Notes: generated by a model not told the origin, from the sequence alone. A stretch of DNA of 64,000 nucleotides from Trinickia symbiotica (GCF_002934455.1 NZ_PTIR01000006.1:62001-126000); one strand, 5' to 3'; shown: positions 1-9,022, numbered from the stretch's first letter. Program-made: numbers and translations.

Positions 1-2
1 TC

Positions 3-116
3 AGCGATTTCGTCGTCATCGACCGAGGCGGCGAAGGCCACAATTGCGACGAGGAGCGGCTGCCCGAGTCGCTTTGGCTGACCGAGGACGCGTGGCGGGC
101 AGCAACGGCGGGATAG
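3..116 (+). CDS. C-terminal fragment of unidentified protein
   Basis: The last 37 codons of a gene that begins outside the window are open in this frame and end at a TAG. The residues (for example [15 protein letters not shown]) are acidic and well mixed, with codon use normal for this genome, so this looks like real coding sequence rather than a shadow frame. No domain can be recognised from so short a piece. The next 249 bases contain no gene and lead to the small ORF at 366. Function unknown. Confidence 0.45.
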   Translation, partial: SDFVVIDRGGEGHNCDEERLPESLWLTEDAWRAATAG

Positions 117-365
117 CGCCGCATCGTGTAGATCTGACCGACCGAACCGTCTCCCATTCCGTCTCAAGCGGCGCCTCGACTGGCGCCGGTCGTGTTGGCG
201 ACAGCCATTGTAGGAAACCCCTGACAAGCGCGCCGCCACGTATTACGCGAGGTTCAGCGCGCGCTGATTTCGTACGGCCACCCCTTGACCGATACTTTCG
301 TCAAGCCAAACGGTTCTTCTCATCGAACCCGCTAGCGAAAGCCGACGATCCAAGGAGATTTCCAA

Positions 366-506
366 ATGAGCCGCATCGCGAAAGACCTGATCGAACTCAA
401 GCGCCTGAGCGAGGGCGGAGCTGGAGCTCTGACGCAACACCTGCTGCGCGAAATCGCGGCAAGCCTCATCGCGTTTGGCGTCGCGGATTGGCGTAAGGGC
501 CATTGA
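366..506 (+). CDS. Small hypothetical protein, 46 aa
   Basis: A 46-residue ORF with a strong ribosome-binding site: AAGGAG at 352-357, eight bases before the ATG. The peptide looks amphipathic and helical (it starts MSRIAKDLIELKRL and ends VADWRKGH), with no signal peptide and no recognised family. It lies 77 bases upstream of the FlhD-like gene on the same strand, so the two are probably co-transcribed. The good Shine-Dalgarno sequence is the main reason to believe in it. A longer frame on the opposite strand (243-539) overlaps it and cannot be wholly excluded. Confidence 0.5.
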   Translation: MSRIAKDLIELKRLSEGGAGALTQHLLREIAASLIAFGVADWRKGH

Positions 507-583
507 GCTGGTCGGGCGCGCAAACGTTTGCGCATTCAAGCCGAGGCCCCGAAAGAGCCGTCGAAGAAAAAAGGAGGGTAAAA

Positions 584-853
584 ATGAGCTGCGACATCCA
601 TCAATCGATTCAAGAAATCAACCGGTCGTATCTTGCTCTCGTGCAGCGCATACTGCGAGACGATCGCGCCGAAGGCATGGCCACGCTGGGTCTGTCGGCG
701 CCGCTCGCGGAGTTGCTCGTGGAGCTTTCGGAAGATCAGACGCAAAAGCTGGCGGCGCGCGACCAATTGATTTGCCTTTTTCGCTTTACCGATCGCGCGG
801 TGCTCGGCGGCTTGGCGGATCGCGGACGGCAGCTGGCGAAGACCGCTGCTTGA
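584..853 (+). CDS. Orphan FlhD-like transcriptional regulator
   Basis: The 89-aa product matches the flagellar master regulator FlhD along its length. It has the N-terminal pattern EINRSYLALVQRILRDD (FlhD: DINLSYLLLAQRLI...D), then the helix ending in KLAARDQLICLFRFTD, which corresponds to KLAETNQLVCHFRFD of the E. coli protein. Cys64 sits where E. coli FlhD has the cysteine that cross-links the dimer. The usual C-terminal 20-25 residues are missing. FlhD normally works in a hetero-complex with FlhC on class II flagellar promoters, but no flhC follows here, so this is a stand-alone paralogue. The start is set by AAGGAGGG at 571-578 before the ATG. Target genes and partner are unknown. Confidence 0.75.
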   Translation: MSCDIHQSIQEINRSYLALVQRILRDDRAEGMATLGLSAPLAELLVELSEDQTQKLAARDQLICLFRFTDRAVLGGLADRGRQLAKTAA

Positions 854-1013
854 TACGGCGACGTCCGACACAAAGGCGCACGTCTTGGTCCTCGCAACGC
901 GGTTCCGTCGAGGCAGACACGCAGCGGCAAATTACCGCACCATTTTCCACACCAAGCGATGAGCGATGGCCCGGCCACTCTGGTCAGGGCGTTTCACATC
1001 GATACTTTCACGC

Positions 1014-2207
1014 TCAGCGCTGAGCGCCCGACTCGAACCAGGCGGCGATTTTCAAACGTTCGTCCTCGGTCATATTCGTCACGTTGCCGAGCGGCATGGC
1101 CTTCAATTGAACGGCCTGTTGATAGATGCGCTGGGCATTGCGCGCGATCTCATCGGGTGTATCGAACATGACGCCGGCCGGGGCGCTGCCCATCAACGTC
1201 GGATGCGCCGAGTGGCAGGCAACGCAGCGTTGCTGCAGCACCGGTGCGATCTCGGCGATCCGAAGTTGTGGCGCGTTGACGGCTTCCGCTTGCGGTGCGA
1301 TCGGCCGCGGCAGCGTGAACGCGAGCGCGGCGGCGAGCAACGCCGCGCCGGCGGCCGGAAGATACCAGAGCACCTGCCCCCGATGGCGCATGACGAAGAA
1401 CTGCCGGATCAACGCGCCCGCCAGCATGATGATCGCGAGAACCGCCCAGTTGTGCGGGTGCGTGTACGTGATCGCGTAGTGATTCGAGAGCATCGCGAAA
1501 ACGACGGGCAGCGTGAAGTAGGTGTTGTGCACCGAGCGCTGCTTGCCGCGCTTCCCGTAGATCGGATCGGGCGCTTCTCCCTTCAGCATTGCGTCGACCA
1601 TCTTTCGCTGGCCGGGAATGATCACGAAGAACACGTTGGCCGACATGATCGTCGCCAGCATCGCGCCGACGATGAGGTACGCCGCGCGGCCCGCGAAGAC
1701 ATGGCAGGCGAGCCAGGCCGCCGCGAGCACATAAAGCCCGATGCAGACACCGAGCAGTTTGTCTCTCGCGCCGAGCAGGCGGCAAAGCGAGTCATAGACG
1801 ATCCAACCCGCCGCGAGGAAACCGAGCGCCGCCGAGATGGCGACGACAGGGCCCATGTCGAGCACGTTCTTGTCGATCAGATAGGTGCCGGGCGAGAAAA
1901 GATAAACGACGGTAAATAGCGCGAAACCGGACATCCAGGTCGTGTAGGACGGCCACTTCGACCAGTGCAGGTCCTCGGGCATCTCCGGCGGCGCCACCAT
2001 GTACTTCTGCATGTTGTAGAAACCGCCGCCGTGAACGTGCCAGAGTTCGCCGAATACGCCGCGCGAGACGAGGGCCGGGTCTTTCGGCTTTTTGAGACTG
2101 TTGTCGAGCGCGACGAAATAGAACGATTCGCCGATCCAGGCGATCGCCACCACCACATGTAGCCAGCGAAGCGCAAGGTTCAGCCAATCGGTGATGAAGC
2201 CTTCCAT
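1014..2207 (-). CDS. puuD: Urate hydroxylase PuuD with C-terminal cytochrome c domain
   Basis: This 397-aa membrane protein has an N-terminal multi-helix region (about eight hydrophobic segments, residues 5-300) typical of PuuD. A cytochrome c-type domain follows, with heme motif CVACH at 328-332 and a likely axial Met at 371 (KAMPLGN). The family oxidises urate to 5-hydroxyisourate in the inner membrane and passes electrons to the respiratory chain through the heme domain. The ATG is preceded by a GAGGGAG Shine-Dalgarno sequence. It lies 38 bases downstream of uraH on the same strand, the gene for the next pathway step, so the two are probably one transcript. The full length and intact heme site suggest an active enzyme. 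Confidence 0.9.
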   Translation of the reverse strand: MEGFITDWLNLALRWLHVVVAIAWIGESFYFVALDNSLKKPKDPALVSRGVFGELWHVHGGGFYNMQKYMVAPPEMPEDLHWSKWPSYTTWMSGFALFTVVYLFSPGTYLIDKNVLDMGPVVAISAALGFLAAGWIVYDSLCRLLGARDKLLGVCIGLYVLAAAWLACHVFAGRAAYLIVGAMLATIMSANVFFVIIPGQRKMVDAMLKGEAPDPIYGKRGKQRSVHNTYFTLPVVFAMLSNHYAITYTHPHNWAVLAIIMLAGALIRQFFVMRHRGQVLWYLPAAGAALLAAALAFTLPRPIAPQAEAVNAPQLRIAEIAPVLQQRCVACHSAHPTLMGSAPAGVMFDTPDEIARNAQRIYQQAVQLKAMPLGNVTNMTEDERLKIAAWFESGAQR

Positions 2208-2245
2208 GAATTCTCCCTCAGGACACTAACCGCCGATATCGGCGT

Positions 2246-2599
2246 TCAGCTGCCGCGATAGGTGCTGTACGCCCACGGAGAGACGAGCAGCGGGACGTGG
2301 TAATGCGCTTTCGGGTCGGCCACACCGAAACGCAGTACGACGCGATCGATGAACCTCGGCGCCGGCAGCGCCACGCCGGCTGCGGCAAAGTAGTCGCCGG
2401 CATGAAACACGAGCTCGTATTCGCCCGTCTTGAAGGCGGAGCCTTCGAGAAGTGGGGCGTCGCAACGGCCATCGCTGTTCGTGACGACAGTCGCGAGCCT
2501 CCGGCGCGCATCCCCGTCGAGCGAAAAAAGTTCCACGCGGATGCCCGCTCCGGGGCGGCCGTGGGCGGTGTCCAGCACGTGTGTAGTGAGCTTTCCCAT
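2246..2599 (-). CDS. uraH: 5-hydroxyisourate hydrolase (transthyretin-like)
   Basis: A 117-aa transthyretin-fold protein that begins MGKLTTHVLDTAHGRPG and ends in the C-terminal tetrapeptide YRGS, the family's diagnostic signature. The conserved active-site His lies in TTHVLD near the N terminus, with a second near AHYHVP at about residue 100. It hydrolyses 5-hydroxyisourate, the product of PuuD, to OHCU in the ureide pathway. The next enzyme, OHCU decarboxylase, and allantoinase are not in this window. The gene stands directly upstream of puuD in the same orientation. Confidence 0.93.
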   Translation of the reverse strand: MGKLTTHVLDTAHGRPGAGIRVELFSLDGDARRRLATVVTNSDGRCDAPLLEGSAFKTGEYELVFHAGDYFAAAGVALPAPRFIDRVVLRFGVADPKAHYHVPLLVSPWAYSTYRGS

Positions 2600-2911
2600 G
2601 CGAAGGGGATCCTGGTCGCCAAGTTTTCGGGTATGACGGCGCCTGAAGTCGTTCGCGGCAAGCGCCGTAGAGGCATTCTAAGAAGTCCCGGCGCGGTGCG
2701 CGCGAGCGATAGGAAAGATAAGCCCGCGCGCATGAGGGATCCAATATATGGCGGCCCTGAAGGCGAGTATCGGCCGCGCAGTATTGCCAGAGCGATTTTG
2801 GCCCTCGATCGTTGCATTGACGCCGCGGCGTGCGATTCGAATGCCGAGCGACGCGGGAAATGCGGGAATGCAGGCGGCGCCGAAAGCGCCGCCTTGTCGT
2901 GGACAGCTGAG
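2600..2911. other. Intergenic region upstream of uraH-puuD
   Basis: These 312 bases lie between the end of the LysR gene and the start of uraH, both on the minus strand. Any uraH-puuD promoter must be here. I see no convincing -35/-10 pair, hairpin or coding sequence; the short frames in both strands lack family resemblance and ribosome-binding sites. Confidence 0.4.
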
Positions 2912-3847
2912 TCAGATTGCGTGCTCGACGAGCGCGCGCGTGGCTTCGGCGACGAGCCCGCGCAGCCAGCGCACTTCGTCCGAATAGTGGCAGCGCTCAT
3001 GCCAGAGCTGGTAGTACTGCATCGGCGGAAAGTCGAGCGGCGCCGGCAGAACCGTCAGCGGAAGAAGCTTCGCGTAGTGATCCGCGAAGAGACGCGTGGT
3101 CGTGAAGATCAGATCCGATTTGACGAGCACGTACGGCGCGAGGTTGAAGTACGGCAACGTGACGACGACGTGACGCTTGAGCCGCTCGCGGGCGAGATGG
3201 ACATCGATCGCGCCGCGCTGGCCGACGGAGTACGGAGTTGGCGCAAGGTGCGGCGCATTCAGATACTGATCGAGCGTCAGGCTGCCGCGCTTCGCGAACG
3301 GATGCGCATTGCTCATCACGCAGACGATTTCGTCCGTGAAGAGGTTCGACAGATGAAGCTGCTCGGGCGGCTCGGGCCAGTTTCCGACTACGATATCGAG
3401 CTTGCCTTCTTCGAGCGCAAGCTCGTAGTCGAACGCGGGACCGAGCGAATGGAATTCGAGGGTGGCGTTCGGCGCGGCCTGGCGAAAGCGCTCGACGACC
3501 GTCGGCACGAACAGCACGTTGAGGTAGTCGGGGCAGCCGATCCGATAACAGCGGATCGACGTGGCGGGATCGAAGTTGTGCTGCTGAAAGCGGATGCGCT
3601 CGATCTCGCGCAGCGCGTTCTGCGTGGGCTCGAGCAGGCGCAAACCGTACTCGGTCGGTACCATCCCGGACTTTCCGCGCACGAGCAACGGATCGCCGGT
3701 GATGTCGCGCAGCCGCCTCAACGCAGCGCTGATCGCCGGCTGCGATTGGTTGAGCTTGACGGCCGCACGCGTCACGCTGCGCTCCATCAGCAACGTATGG
3801 AGGACGCGCAGCAGGTAGGTGTCGATCGCCTCGCGTTGCTGACTCAT
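2912..3847 (-). CDS. LysR-family transcriptional regulator
   Basis: A 311-aa LysR regulator. The winged HTH (about residues 5-65) reads LMERSVTRAAVKLNQSQPAISAALRRLRD and is followed by the linker helix and a periplasmic-binding-like effector domain. The frame is open for 76 codons further upstream, but the ATG at 3847 gives the normal LysR N terminus and has GGAGAGG just before it. It is divergent from the ABC importer, with 207 bases between them that contain a TTAAT-N6-ATTAA palindrome, and lies upstream of uraH-puuD. The natural inference is a regulator of purine/urate uptake and breakdown. The effector is unknown. Confidence 0.88.
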   Translation of the reverse strand: MSQQREAIDTYLLRVLHTLLMERSVTRAAVKLNQSQPAISAALRRLRDITGDPLLVRGKSGMVPTEYGLRLLEPTQNALREIERIRFQQHNFDPATSIRCYRIGCPDYLNVLFVPTVVERFRQAAPNATLEFHSLGPAFDYELALEEGKLDIVVGNWPEPPEQLHLSNLFTDEIVCVMSNAHPFAKRGSLTLDQYLNAPHLAPTPYSVGQRGAIDVHLARERLKRHVVVTLPYFNLAPYVLVKSDLIFTTTRLFADHYAKLLPLTVLPAPLDFPPMQYYQLWHERCHYSDEVRWLRGLVAEATRALVEHAI

Positions 3848-3902
3848 GACCTCTCCATTTATATTCCCAGGCTGATCGGCCAGGGATGCGGATATCAGGC
3901 TT

Positions 3903-3918
3903 TTAATATGTGCATTAA
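3903..3918. promoter_or_regulatory. Palindromic operator candidate between LysR gene and ABC importer
   Basis: The sequence TTAATATGTGCATTAA has perfect 5-bp arms (TTAAT/ATTAA) around a 6-bp centre in an AT-rich patch of a GC-rich divergent intergenic region. LysR proteins bind dyads of the T-N11-A type, and this site lies 56 bases upstream of the LysR start and 137 bases upstream of the importer start. That makes it the best candidate for the LysR box. Binding is inferred. Confidence 0.45.
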
Positions 3919-4054
3919 TTGGCGTCAAGCGAGACGTACTCGAATGACGCGAGAACGGGACACCACGGCGAGCCGGATTTTGTCGGCTCGACGGTGCAGG
4001 GTGATTTAGGTATCGTCGGACCACAAGCCGGGACGATTTCGGCTGACTGACTTC

Positions 4055-5659
4055 ATGAACGACATTTCCGACCATTCATTTTCGCAGCGCGACCAAGGCG
4101 CACCGCGAGCCCCGGCTCCGCGGCTCGAGCTTTCACGCATCTGCAAGCAGTATCCGGGCGTGCGTGCGAACGACGACGTGAGCCTCGTGGTCGCGCCCGG
4201 GGAGATTCATGCCGTGCTCGGCGAAAACGGCGCCGGCAAGAGCACGCTGATGAAGATCGTCTACGGTGCCGTGCGGCCCGATTCCGGCGAGATTCGCTGG
4301 GAAGGCCAGCCGGTCGAAATCGCGAGTCCCGCGGCGGCGCGCAAACTCGGCATCGGCATGGTGTTTCAGCATTTCTCGCTGTTTGAGACGCTGACCGTTG
4401 CCGAGAACATCGCGCTCGCGCTCGACGAGCCGTTCGACCTGGCCGCGCTCGGCAAGCGCATCAGCGAGGTGTCGGGCGAGTACGGCCTCGACGTCGATCC
4501 GGCGCGGCACGTGCACAGCCTCGCCGTCGGCGAGCGGCAACGTGTCGAGATCGTGCGCTGCCTGCTGCAGGATCCGCGCCTCTTGATCATGGACGAGCCC
4601 ACGTCGGTGTTGACGCCACAGGCCGTGCGCAAGCTCTTCGAGACGCTCAAGCGTCTTGCGGCGCAAGGCTGCAGCCTCCTTTACATCAGCCACAAGCTCG
4701 ATGAAATCCAGGAGCTTTGCGATACGGCCACCGTCATGCGCGGCGGCCGCGTGACAGGCCGCGTGAAGCCCGGTGAGGAAACGCATGCATCGCTCGCGCA
4801 GCTGATGGTGGGCCACTCGCTGCCCGATTACACGCGCCGAGCGCATACGCCCGGCGACGTGCTGCTCGCGGTCCGGCACTTGTCCGTCCCGAGCGACGAC
4901 CCGTTCGGAACCACGCTCGAGGATGTCTCGTTCGACGTCCATGCGGGCGAAATTTTCGGCATTGCCGGCGTATCGGGCAACGGGCAGGCCGAGCTCTTGG
5001 CAGCGCTCTCGGGCGAACGGCTCGCCGCCGGCGTCGCGCCCGATGCCGTCTCGATTTGCGGCAAGCCGGCCGCGCGCTTGTCGCCGGCGGCGAGGCGCCG
5101 GCTCGGGTTCGCATTCGTGCCCGAAGAGCGGCTCGGACGAGGCGCAGTGCCGTCGATGTCGCTGGCCGAGAACGCGCTGCTGACCGCACACCGCAAGCCT
5201 GGTATGGTGCGCCACGGCTGGGTCGGGGCGCGGGCGGTGCGTGCGTTCGCCGAGCGCTGCATCGAGACGTTCGACGTGCGGTGCAGCGGCCAGCAGGCGC
5301 CGGCCAGATCGCTGTCGGGCGGGAACCTGCAGAAGTACATCGTGGGCCGCGAAATTCTTCAAGAACCGAAGGTGCTCGTCGTTGCCCAGCCGACCTGGGG
5401 CGTCGACGTGGGCGCGGCCGCGTTCATTCGCCAGCAATTGCTCGACCTGTCGGCCAAGGGGGTAGCCGTGCTCGTCATCTCCGAGGAACTCGAAGAGCTG
5501 TTCGATATCTGCGATCGCATTGCGGTCGTAGCGCGCGGACGGTTGTCGCCCGCGCGCAAGACGAGCGAGACGAACGCCGAGGAGATCGGCCGCTGGATGG
5601 CGGGGCTCTTCGGCGACCGCGGCGCGGTACCGCCGGCGCCCGAACCCGTGCACGCGTGA
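4055..5659 (+). CDS. BMP-type ABC importer ATP-binding protein (two fused NBDs)
   Basis: A 534-aa protein with two fused nucleotide-binding domains. The first (about 25-245) has Walker A GENGAGKST, a signature region AVGERQRVEIV and Walker B LLIMDEPTSVLT. The second (about 270-510) has the degenerate Walker A GVSGNGQA and VLVVAQPTWGVD in place of a canonical Walker B, but an intact SGGNLQK signature. This one-good, one-degenerate layout is normal for the YufO/RbsA-like ATPases of nucleoside and purine importers. It is the first gene of a four-gene importer (ATPase, two permeases, binding protein). The start ATG lacks an obvious ribosome-binding site. Confidence 0.9.
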   Translation: MNDISDHSFSQRDQGAPRAPAPRLELSRICKQYPGVRANDDVSLVVAPGEIHAVLGENGAGKSTLMKIVYGAVRPDSGEIRWEGQPVEIASPAAARKLGIGMVFQHFSLFETLTVAENIALALDEPFDLAALGKRISEVSGEYGLDVDPARHVHSLAVGERQRVEIVRCLLQDPRLLIMDEPTSVLTPQAVRKLFETLKRLAAQGCSLLYISHKLDEIQELCDTATVMRGGRVTGRVKPGEETHASLAQLMVGHSLPDYTRRAHTPGDVLLAVRHLSVPSDDPFGTTLEDVSFDVHAGEIFGIAGVSGNGQAELLAALSGERLAAGVAPDAVSICGKPAARLSPAARRRLGFAFVPEERLGRGAVPSMSLAENALLTAHRKPGMVRHGWVGARAVRAFAERCIETFDVRCSGQQAPARSLSGGNLQKYIVGREILQEPKVLVVAQPTWGVDVGAAAFIRQQLLDLSAKGVAVLVISEELEELFDICDRIAVVARGRLSPARKTSETNAEEIGRWMAGLFGDRGAVPPAPEPVHA

Positions 5660-5712
5660 GGGCGGCAGCAGGACCGACCGAAAAGCGACCACAACCCCAA
5701 TCGACACCGGAC

Positions 5713-6810
5713 ATGCATTTTCCCTATCGACTCGAGGCCCGTACGACGCCCTCCCGCACGATGCAATTCGCTGTGCCGCTGATTGCGGCGGCGCTCACGC
5801 TCATCATCGGCTTTTTGATCTTCGGGCTCGTGGGGCGCGATCCGGCGGACGCCATGCGCGCGTTCTTCATCGATCCGCTCTCGAGCGTGAACGGGTGGTC
5901 CGAGCTGCTGCTGAAGGCCTCGCCGCTTTGCCTGATCGCGCTCGGACTCGCGATCAGCTATCGCGCCAATGTCTGGAACATCGGCGCGGAAGGACAAATG
6001 CTCGTGGGCGGCATCGCGGCCAGCGCCGTCGCCATTCATTTCGATCAGGCGAGCGGCTGGTGGATCCTGCCTTCGATGATGGCGGCGGGTATCGCGGGCG
6101 GCGTCGTCTGGGCCTCGATCCCGGCCTTTCTCAAGAGCCGCTTCAACACGAACGAGATTCTGACGAGCCTGATGCTGACCTACGTCGCGACGCAGCTCTT
6201 GATCTATCTCGTGAGCGGTCCGATGCGCGATCCACAGGGGATGAACTTCCCGATCTCGGAGATGTTCAGCGGCGATGCCCTTTATCCGACGTTCGGCGGA
6301 GACTGGCATTGGAAGTTCATGCGGGGCACGCGGCTCAATGCCTCGATCTTCATCACGCTTGCCGCGGTGCCGCTCGTATGGCTCTTCAGCGCCAAGAGCT
6401 TTGCCGGCTTTCGCATGAACGTCGGCGGCCTCGCGCCGCTTGCCGCGCGTTACGCCGGGTTTTCCGACAAGCGGACGATCTGGACGTCGCTGATCGTGAG
6501 CGGCGCGCTTGCGGGGCTCGCCGGCATGGGCGAAATAGCGGGGCCGATCGGCCAGTTGCAGGCGACATGGTCCCCGGGATACGGCTTTACGGCCATCATC
6601 GTCGTCTTTGTCGGGCGCCTGCATCCTGTCGGCATCGTGCTCGCCAGCTTGCTGATGGCGTTGCTTTATCTCGGCGGCGAAGCCGTGCAGACGTCGTTGC
6701 AGTTGCCGCAAGCGCTCTCCGGGGTCTTTCAGGGCCTGCTGCTCTTTTGCCTGCTAGGCGCCGATCTCTTCGTGAACTACCGCGTGCGGCGCGTAGTGCT
6801 CGCCGCATAA
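5713..6810 (+). CDS. ABC importer permease, first subunit
   Basis: A 365-aa inner-membrane permease of the branched-chain/ribose type (BPD_transp_2), with about eight to ten hydrophobic segments starting at residue 17. It carries the diagnostic motif SYRANVWNIGAEGQM near residue 80, shared by nucleoside-importer permeases such as YufP. The ATG at 5713 was chosen because it gives a normal short cytoplasmic N terminus; the frame is open upstream only as a shadow of the ATPase gene. It follows the ATPase by 53 bases and precedes the second permease by 9, so the set is one operon. Confidence 0.88.
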   Translation: MHFPYRLEARTTPSRTMQFAVPLIAAALTLIIGFLIFGLVGRDPADAMRAFFIDPLSSVNGWSELLLKASPLCLIALGLAISYRANVWNIGAEGQMLVGGIAASAVAIHFDQASGWWILPSMMAAGIAGGVVWASIPAFLKSRFNTNEILTSLMLTYVATQLLIYLVSGPMRDPQGMNFPISEMFSGDALYPTFGGDWHWKFMRGTRLNASIFITLAAVPLVWLFSAKSFAGFRMNVGGLAPLAARYAGFSDKRTIWTSLIVSGALAGLAGMGEIAGPIGQLQATWSPGYGFTAIIVVFVGRLHPVGIVLASLLMALLYLGGEAVQTSLQLPQALSGVFQGLLLFCLLGADLFVNYRVRRVVLAA

Positions 6811-6819
6811 AGACATCCG

Positions 6820-7749
6820 ATGAACATCGAACAACTCAGCGCGCTCGCCTCGAGCGCAGTCGTCGCCGCGATTCCGCTCATGTTCGCGGGGCTCGGCGAG
6901 CTCGTCACGGAAAAATCCGGCGTGCTCAATCTCGGCGTGGAAGGCATGATGCTGATGGGCGCCGTGAGCGGGTATGCGGTCACCGTCGCAACGGGCAGCC
7001 CCTGGCTCGGTATCGCCGCCGCCGTCGCGGCCGGTATCGCGATGGCGCTGCTTTTCGGTTTTCTCACGTTGACGATGCTCGCGAACCAGGTGGCCACCGG
7101 TCTATCGCTGACGATCTTCGGCATCGGCCTGTCGGCCTATGTCGGCAAGCCGTATACATCGGCATCCGTCGGCACGACAATCGGCGCCTGGGCGATTCCG
7201 GGTCTCTCGCGGATCCCCGTGCTCGGACCGGCGTTGTTCACGTTGACGCCGCTTGGTTATCTGGCCTGCCTGATGTTCGGCATCGTCGGCTGGTTCCTTT
7301 ATCGCACGCGCGCGGGGCTCGTTCTGCGTTCGGTCGGCGAATCGCCAGAAGTCGCGCACGCGGTCGGCTTTTCGGTCGTCGGCGTGCGCTACGGTGCGAC
7401 GCTGTTCGGCGGCGGCATGGCCGGTCTCGCGGGCGGCTACTACTCGGTTGCCTACTTGCAGCTTTGGCAGGAGCAGCTGACGTCCGGGCGAGGCTGGATC
7501 GCACTGGCGCTCGTCGTGTTCGCGACGTGGCGGCCGGGGCGCCTTCTGCTCGGCGCGCTGCTCTTCGGCGCCGTGACAGGGCTGCAATTCTACGCGCAAG
7601 GCGCGGGCGTACCGGTGCCGACTCAGTTTCTCGCGATGTTGCCCTATCTGGCCACGATCGTCGTGCTCGCCGCGATCTCGCGCAATCCCAACGCCATCAA
7701 GCTCAACGCGCCCGCGTCGCTCGGCAAGCCGTTCTTCGCCGCGCTCTGA
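6820..7749 (+). CDS. ABC importer permease, second subunit
   Basis: A 309-aa permease, again of the BPD_transp_2 family, with eight or so membrane helices. It contains the paired motif LGELVTEKSGVLNLGVEGMML at residues 25-45, typical of the YufQ-like partner of nucleoside/BMP importers. It begins 9 bases after the first permease stops. The two permeases presumably form a heterodimeric channel served by the double ATPase. The substrate is inferred to be a purine nucleoside or related compound from family and from the urate genes next door; the sequence does not settle which. Confidence 0.88.
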   Translation: MNIEQLSALASSAVVAAIPLMFAGLGELVTEKSGVLNLGVEGMMLMGAVSGYAVTVATGSPWLGIAAAVAAGIAMALLFGFLTLTMLANQVATGLSLTIFGIGLSAYVGKPYTSASVGTTIGAWAIPGLSRIPVLGPALFTLTPLGYLACLMFGIVGWFLYRTRAGLVLRSVGESPEVAHAVGFSVVGVRYGATLFGGGMAGLAGGYYSVAYLQLWQEQLTSGRGWIALALVVFATWRPGRLLLGALLFGAVTGLQFYAQGAGVPVPTQFLAMLPYLATIVVLAAISRNPNAIKLNAPASLGKPFFAAL

Positions 7750-7864
7750 GCATGGCACGAGATGCGGTGCGGCGGCCGGTCCGCCGTGCCTTCGATCGAT
7801 GACACGAAGCAACGCCGCTCTTCGCCGATAGTTACCGTCAAACCCACTCCATTGGAGAAGCTTA

Positions 7865-8962
7865 ATGAAAAGAAAAATCTCGACCACATGGGCCGGAACT
7901 GCCGCGCTCGCGCTCGCTTTGGCCTTTGGCGCCGCGGGGCAGGCCGCGCGAGCGGCCGATGCGCCCGGCGTCGCGTTCGTCTACCTCGGCAATCCGGGCG
8001 ATGCGGGCTGGACCTTCGCGCACGATCAGGGCTCGAAGGAAACGGAGGCCAAGTTCGGCAACAAGATCAAGGTGACGCGCGTCGAGAATGTCCCGGAATC
8101 GGCCGATTCCGAGCGCGTCTTTCGCGATCTGGCGAGCAAGGGCAACAAGGTCATCATCGGCACGAGCTTCGGGTATCAAGACTTCGAGCTCAAGGTCGCG
8201 AAAGACTTCCCCGATACGGTCTTCCTCCATGCGACGGGCTTCAAGAAGGCACCGAACTTCGGTACCTACGACGTGCGCATGTACCAGGGCGCTTATCTGG
8301 CGGGCGTCGTGGCCGGATATGTCACCAAGACGAACACGCTCGGGTTCGTCGCTTCGGTGCCGATCCCCGAAGTGGTGCGCAATATCAACGCGTACACACT
8401 GGGCGCGCGCTCGGTCAATCCGAAGGTCCACACGAAAGTGATCTGGATCAACAGTTGGTTCGATCCGGGCAAGGAGAAGCAGGCTGCCGAGACGCTGATC
8501 GGTCAGGGCGCCGACGTGTTGCTGCAAAACACCGATTCGAGCGCGACGCTCGCGACGGCCGAGGCCAAGAAGGTGCACGCGTTCGGCTGGGATTCCGACA
8601 TGAAAAAGTTCGGGCCCGACGCGCATCTGGGTTCCGTCGTCGGCCATTGGGGCGTCTACTATACGGCGGCCGTGCAAGCCGTGCTCGACGGCAAGTGGAA
8701 GAACGATCCCGTCTGGTGGGGCATCCCGCAGAAGGCCGTCAATCTCGAGGACTTGAATGCCGCGGCGATTCCGGCCGACGGTCAGAAGAAGGTCGAGGCG
8801 ATGCGCAGCGAGTTGGCGGGCGGCAAGTGGGATGTCTTCACGGGGCCGATCAAAGATCAGTCGGGCGCCGTCAAAGTGCCCGCGGGGAAGACACTGTCCG
8901 ATCCGGAGCTGCAGCGGATCAACTGGTATGTCGAAGGTGTAGAGGGTAGTCTGCCGAAGTAA
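7865..8962 (+). CDS. BMP-family substrate-binding protein
   Basis: A 365-aa periplasmic binding protein of the Bmp/PnrA (Med) family. The first 31 residues are a classic Sec signal peptide ending ...GQAARA-AD; there is no lipobox Cys, so it is soluble in the periplasm rather than a lipoprotein. The mature part starts with VAFVYLGNPGDAGWTFAHDQG, the ligand-side pattern of the family, and contains IGTSFGYQDF. The start ATG follows TTGGAGAAGCTT. It closes the importer operon, 115 bases after the second permease. Members of this family bind nucleosides or, less often, other purine-related ligands. Confidence 0.88.
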   Translation: MKRKISTTWAGTAALALALAFGAAGQAARAADAPGVAFVYLGNPGDAGWTFAHDQGSKETEAKFGNKIKVTRVENVPESADSERVFRDLASKGNKVIIGTSFGYQDFELKVAKDFPDTVFLHATGFKKAPNFGTYDVRMYQGAYLAGVVAGYVTKTNTLGFVASVPIPEVVRNINAYTLGARSVNPKVHTKVIWINSWFDPGKEKQAAETLIGQGADVLLQNTDSSATLATAEAKKVHAFGWDSDMKKFGPDAHLGSVVGHWGVYYTAAVQAVLDGKWKNDPVWWGIPQKAVNLEDLNAAAIPADGQKKVEAMRSELAGGKWDVFTGPIKDQSGAVKVPAGKTLSDPELQRINWYVEGVEGSLPK

Positions 8963-9022
8963 TCCGGCGCTAGGGGAGCGCCGCCAGCGGAATGGGTGAC
9001 GAACGCGGCGCCCGTCACTGAA

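Noticed and set aside
243-539. 98-codon minus-strand ORF over the small 46-aa gene
   Set aside because: No ribosome-binding site was found, while the overlapping plus-strand ORF has a strong one and sits in line with the FlhD-like gene.
2297-4009. 570-codon plus-strand frame
   Set aside because: It runs antisense to uraH and the LysR gene; both real genes have family motifs and ribosome-binding sites.
5895-7802. 635-codon frame over the two permease genes
   Set aside because: It is a frame-shifted reading of both permeases, with Arg-rich composition and no hydrophobic segments.
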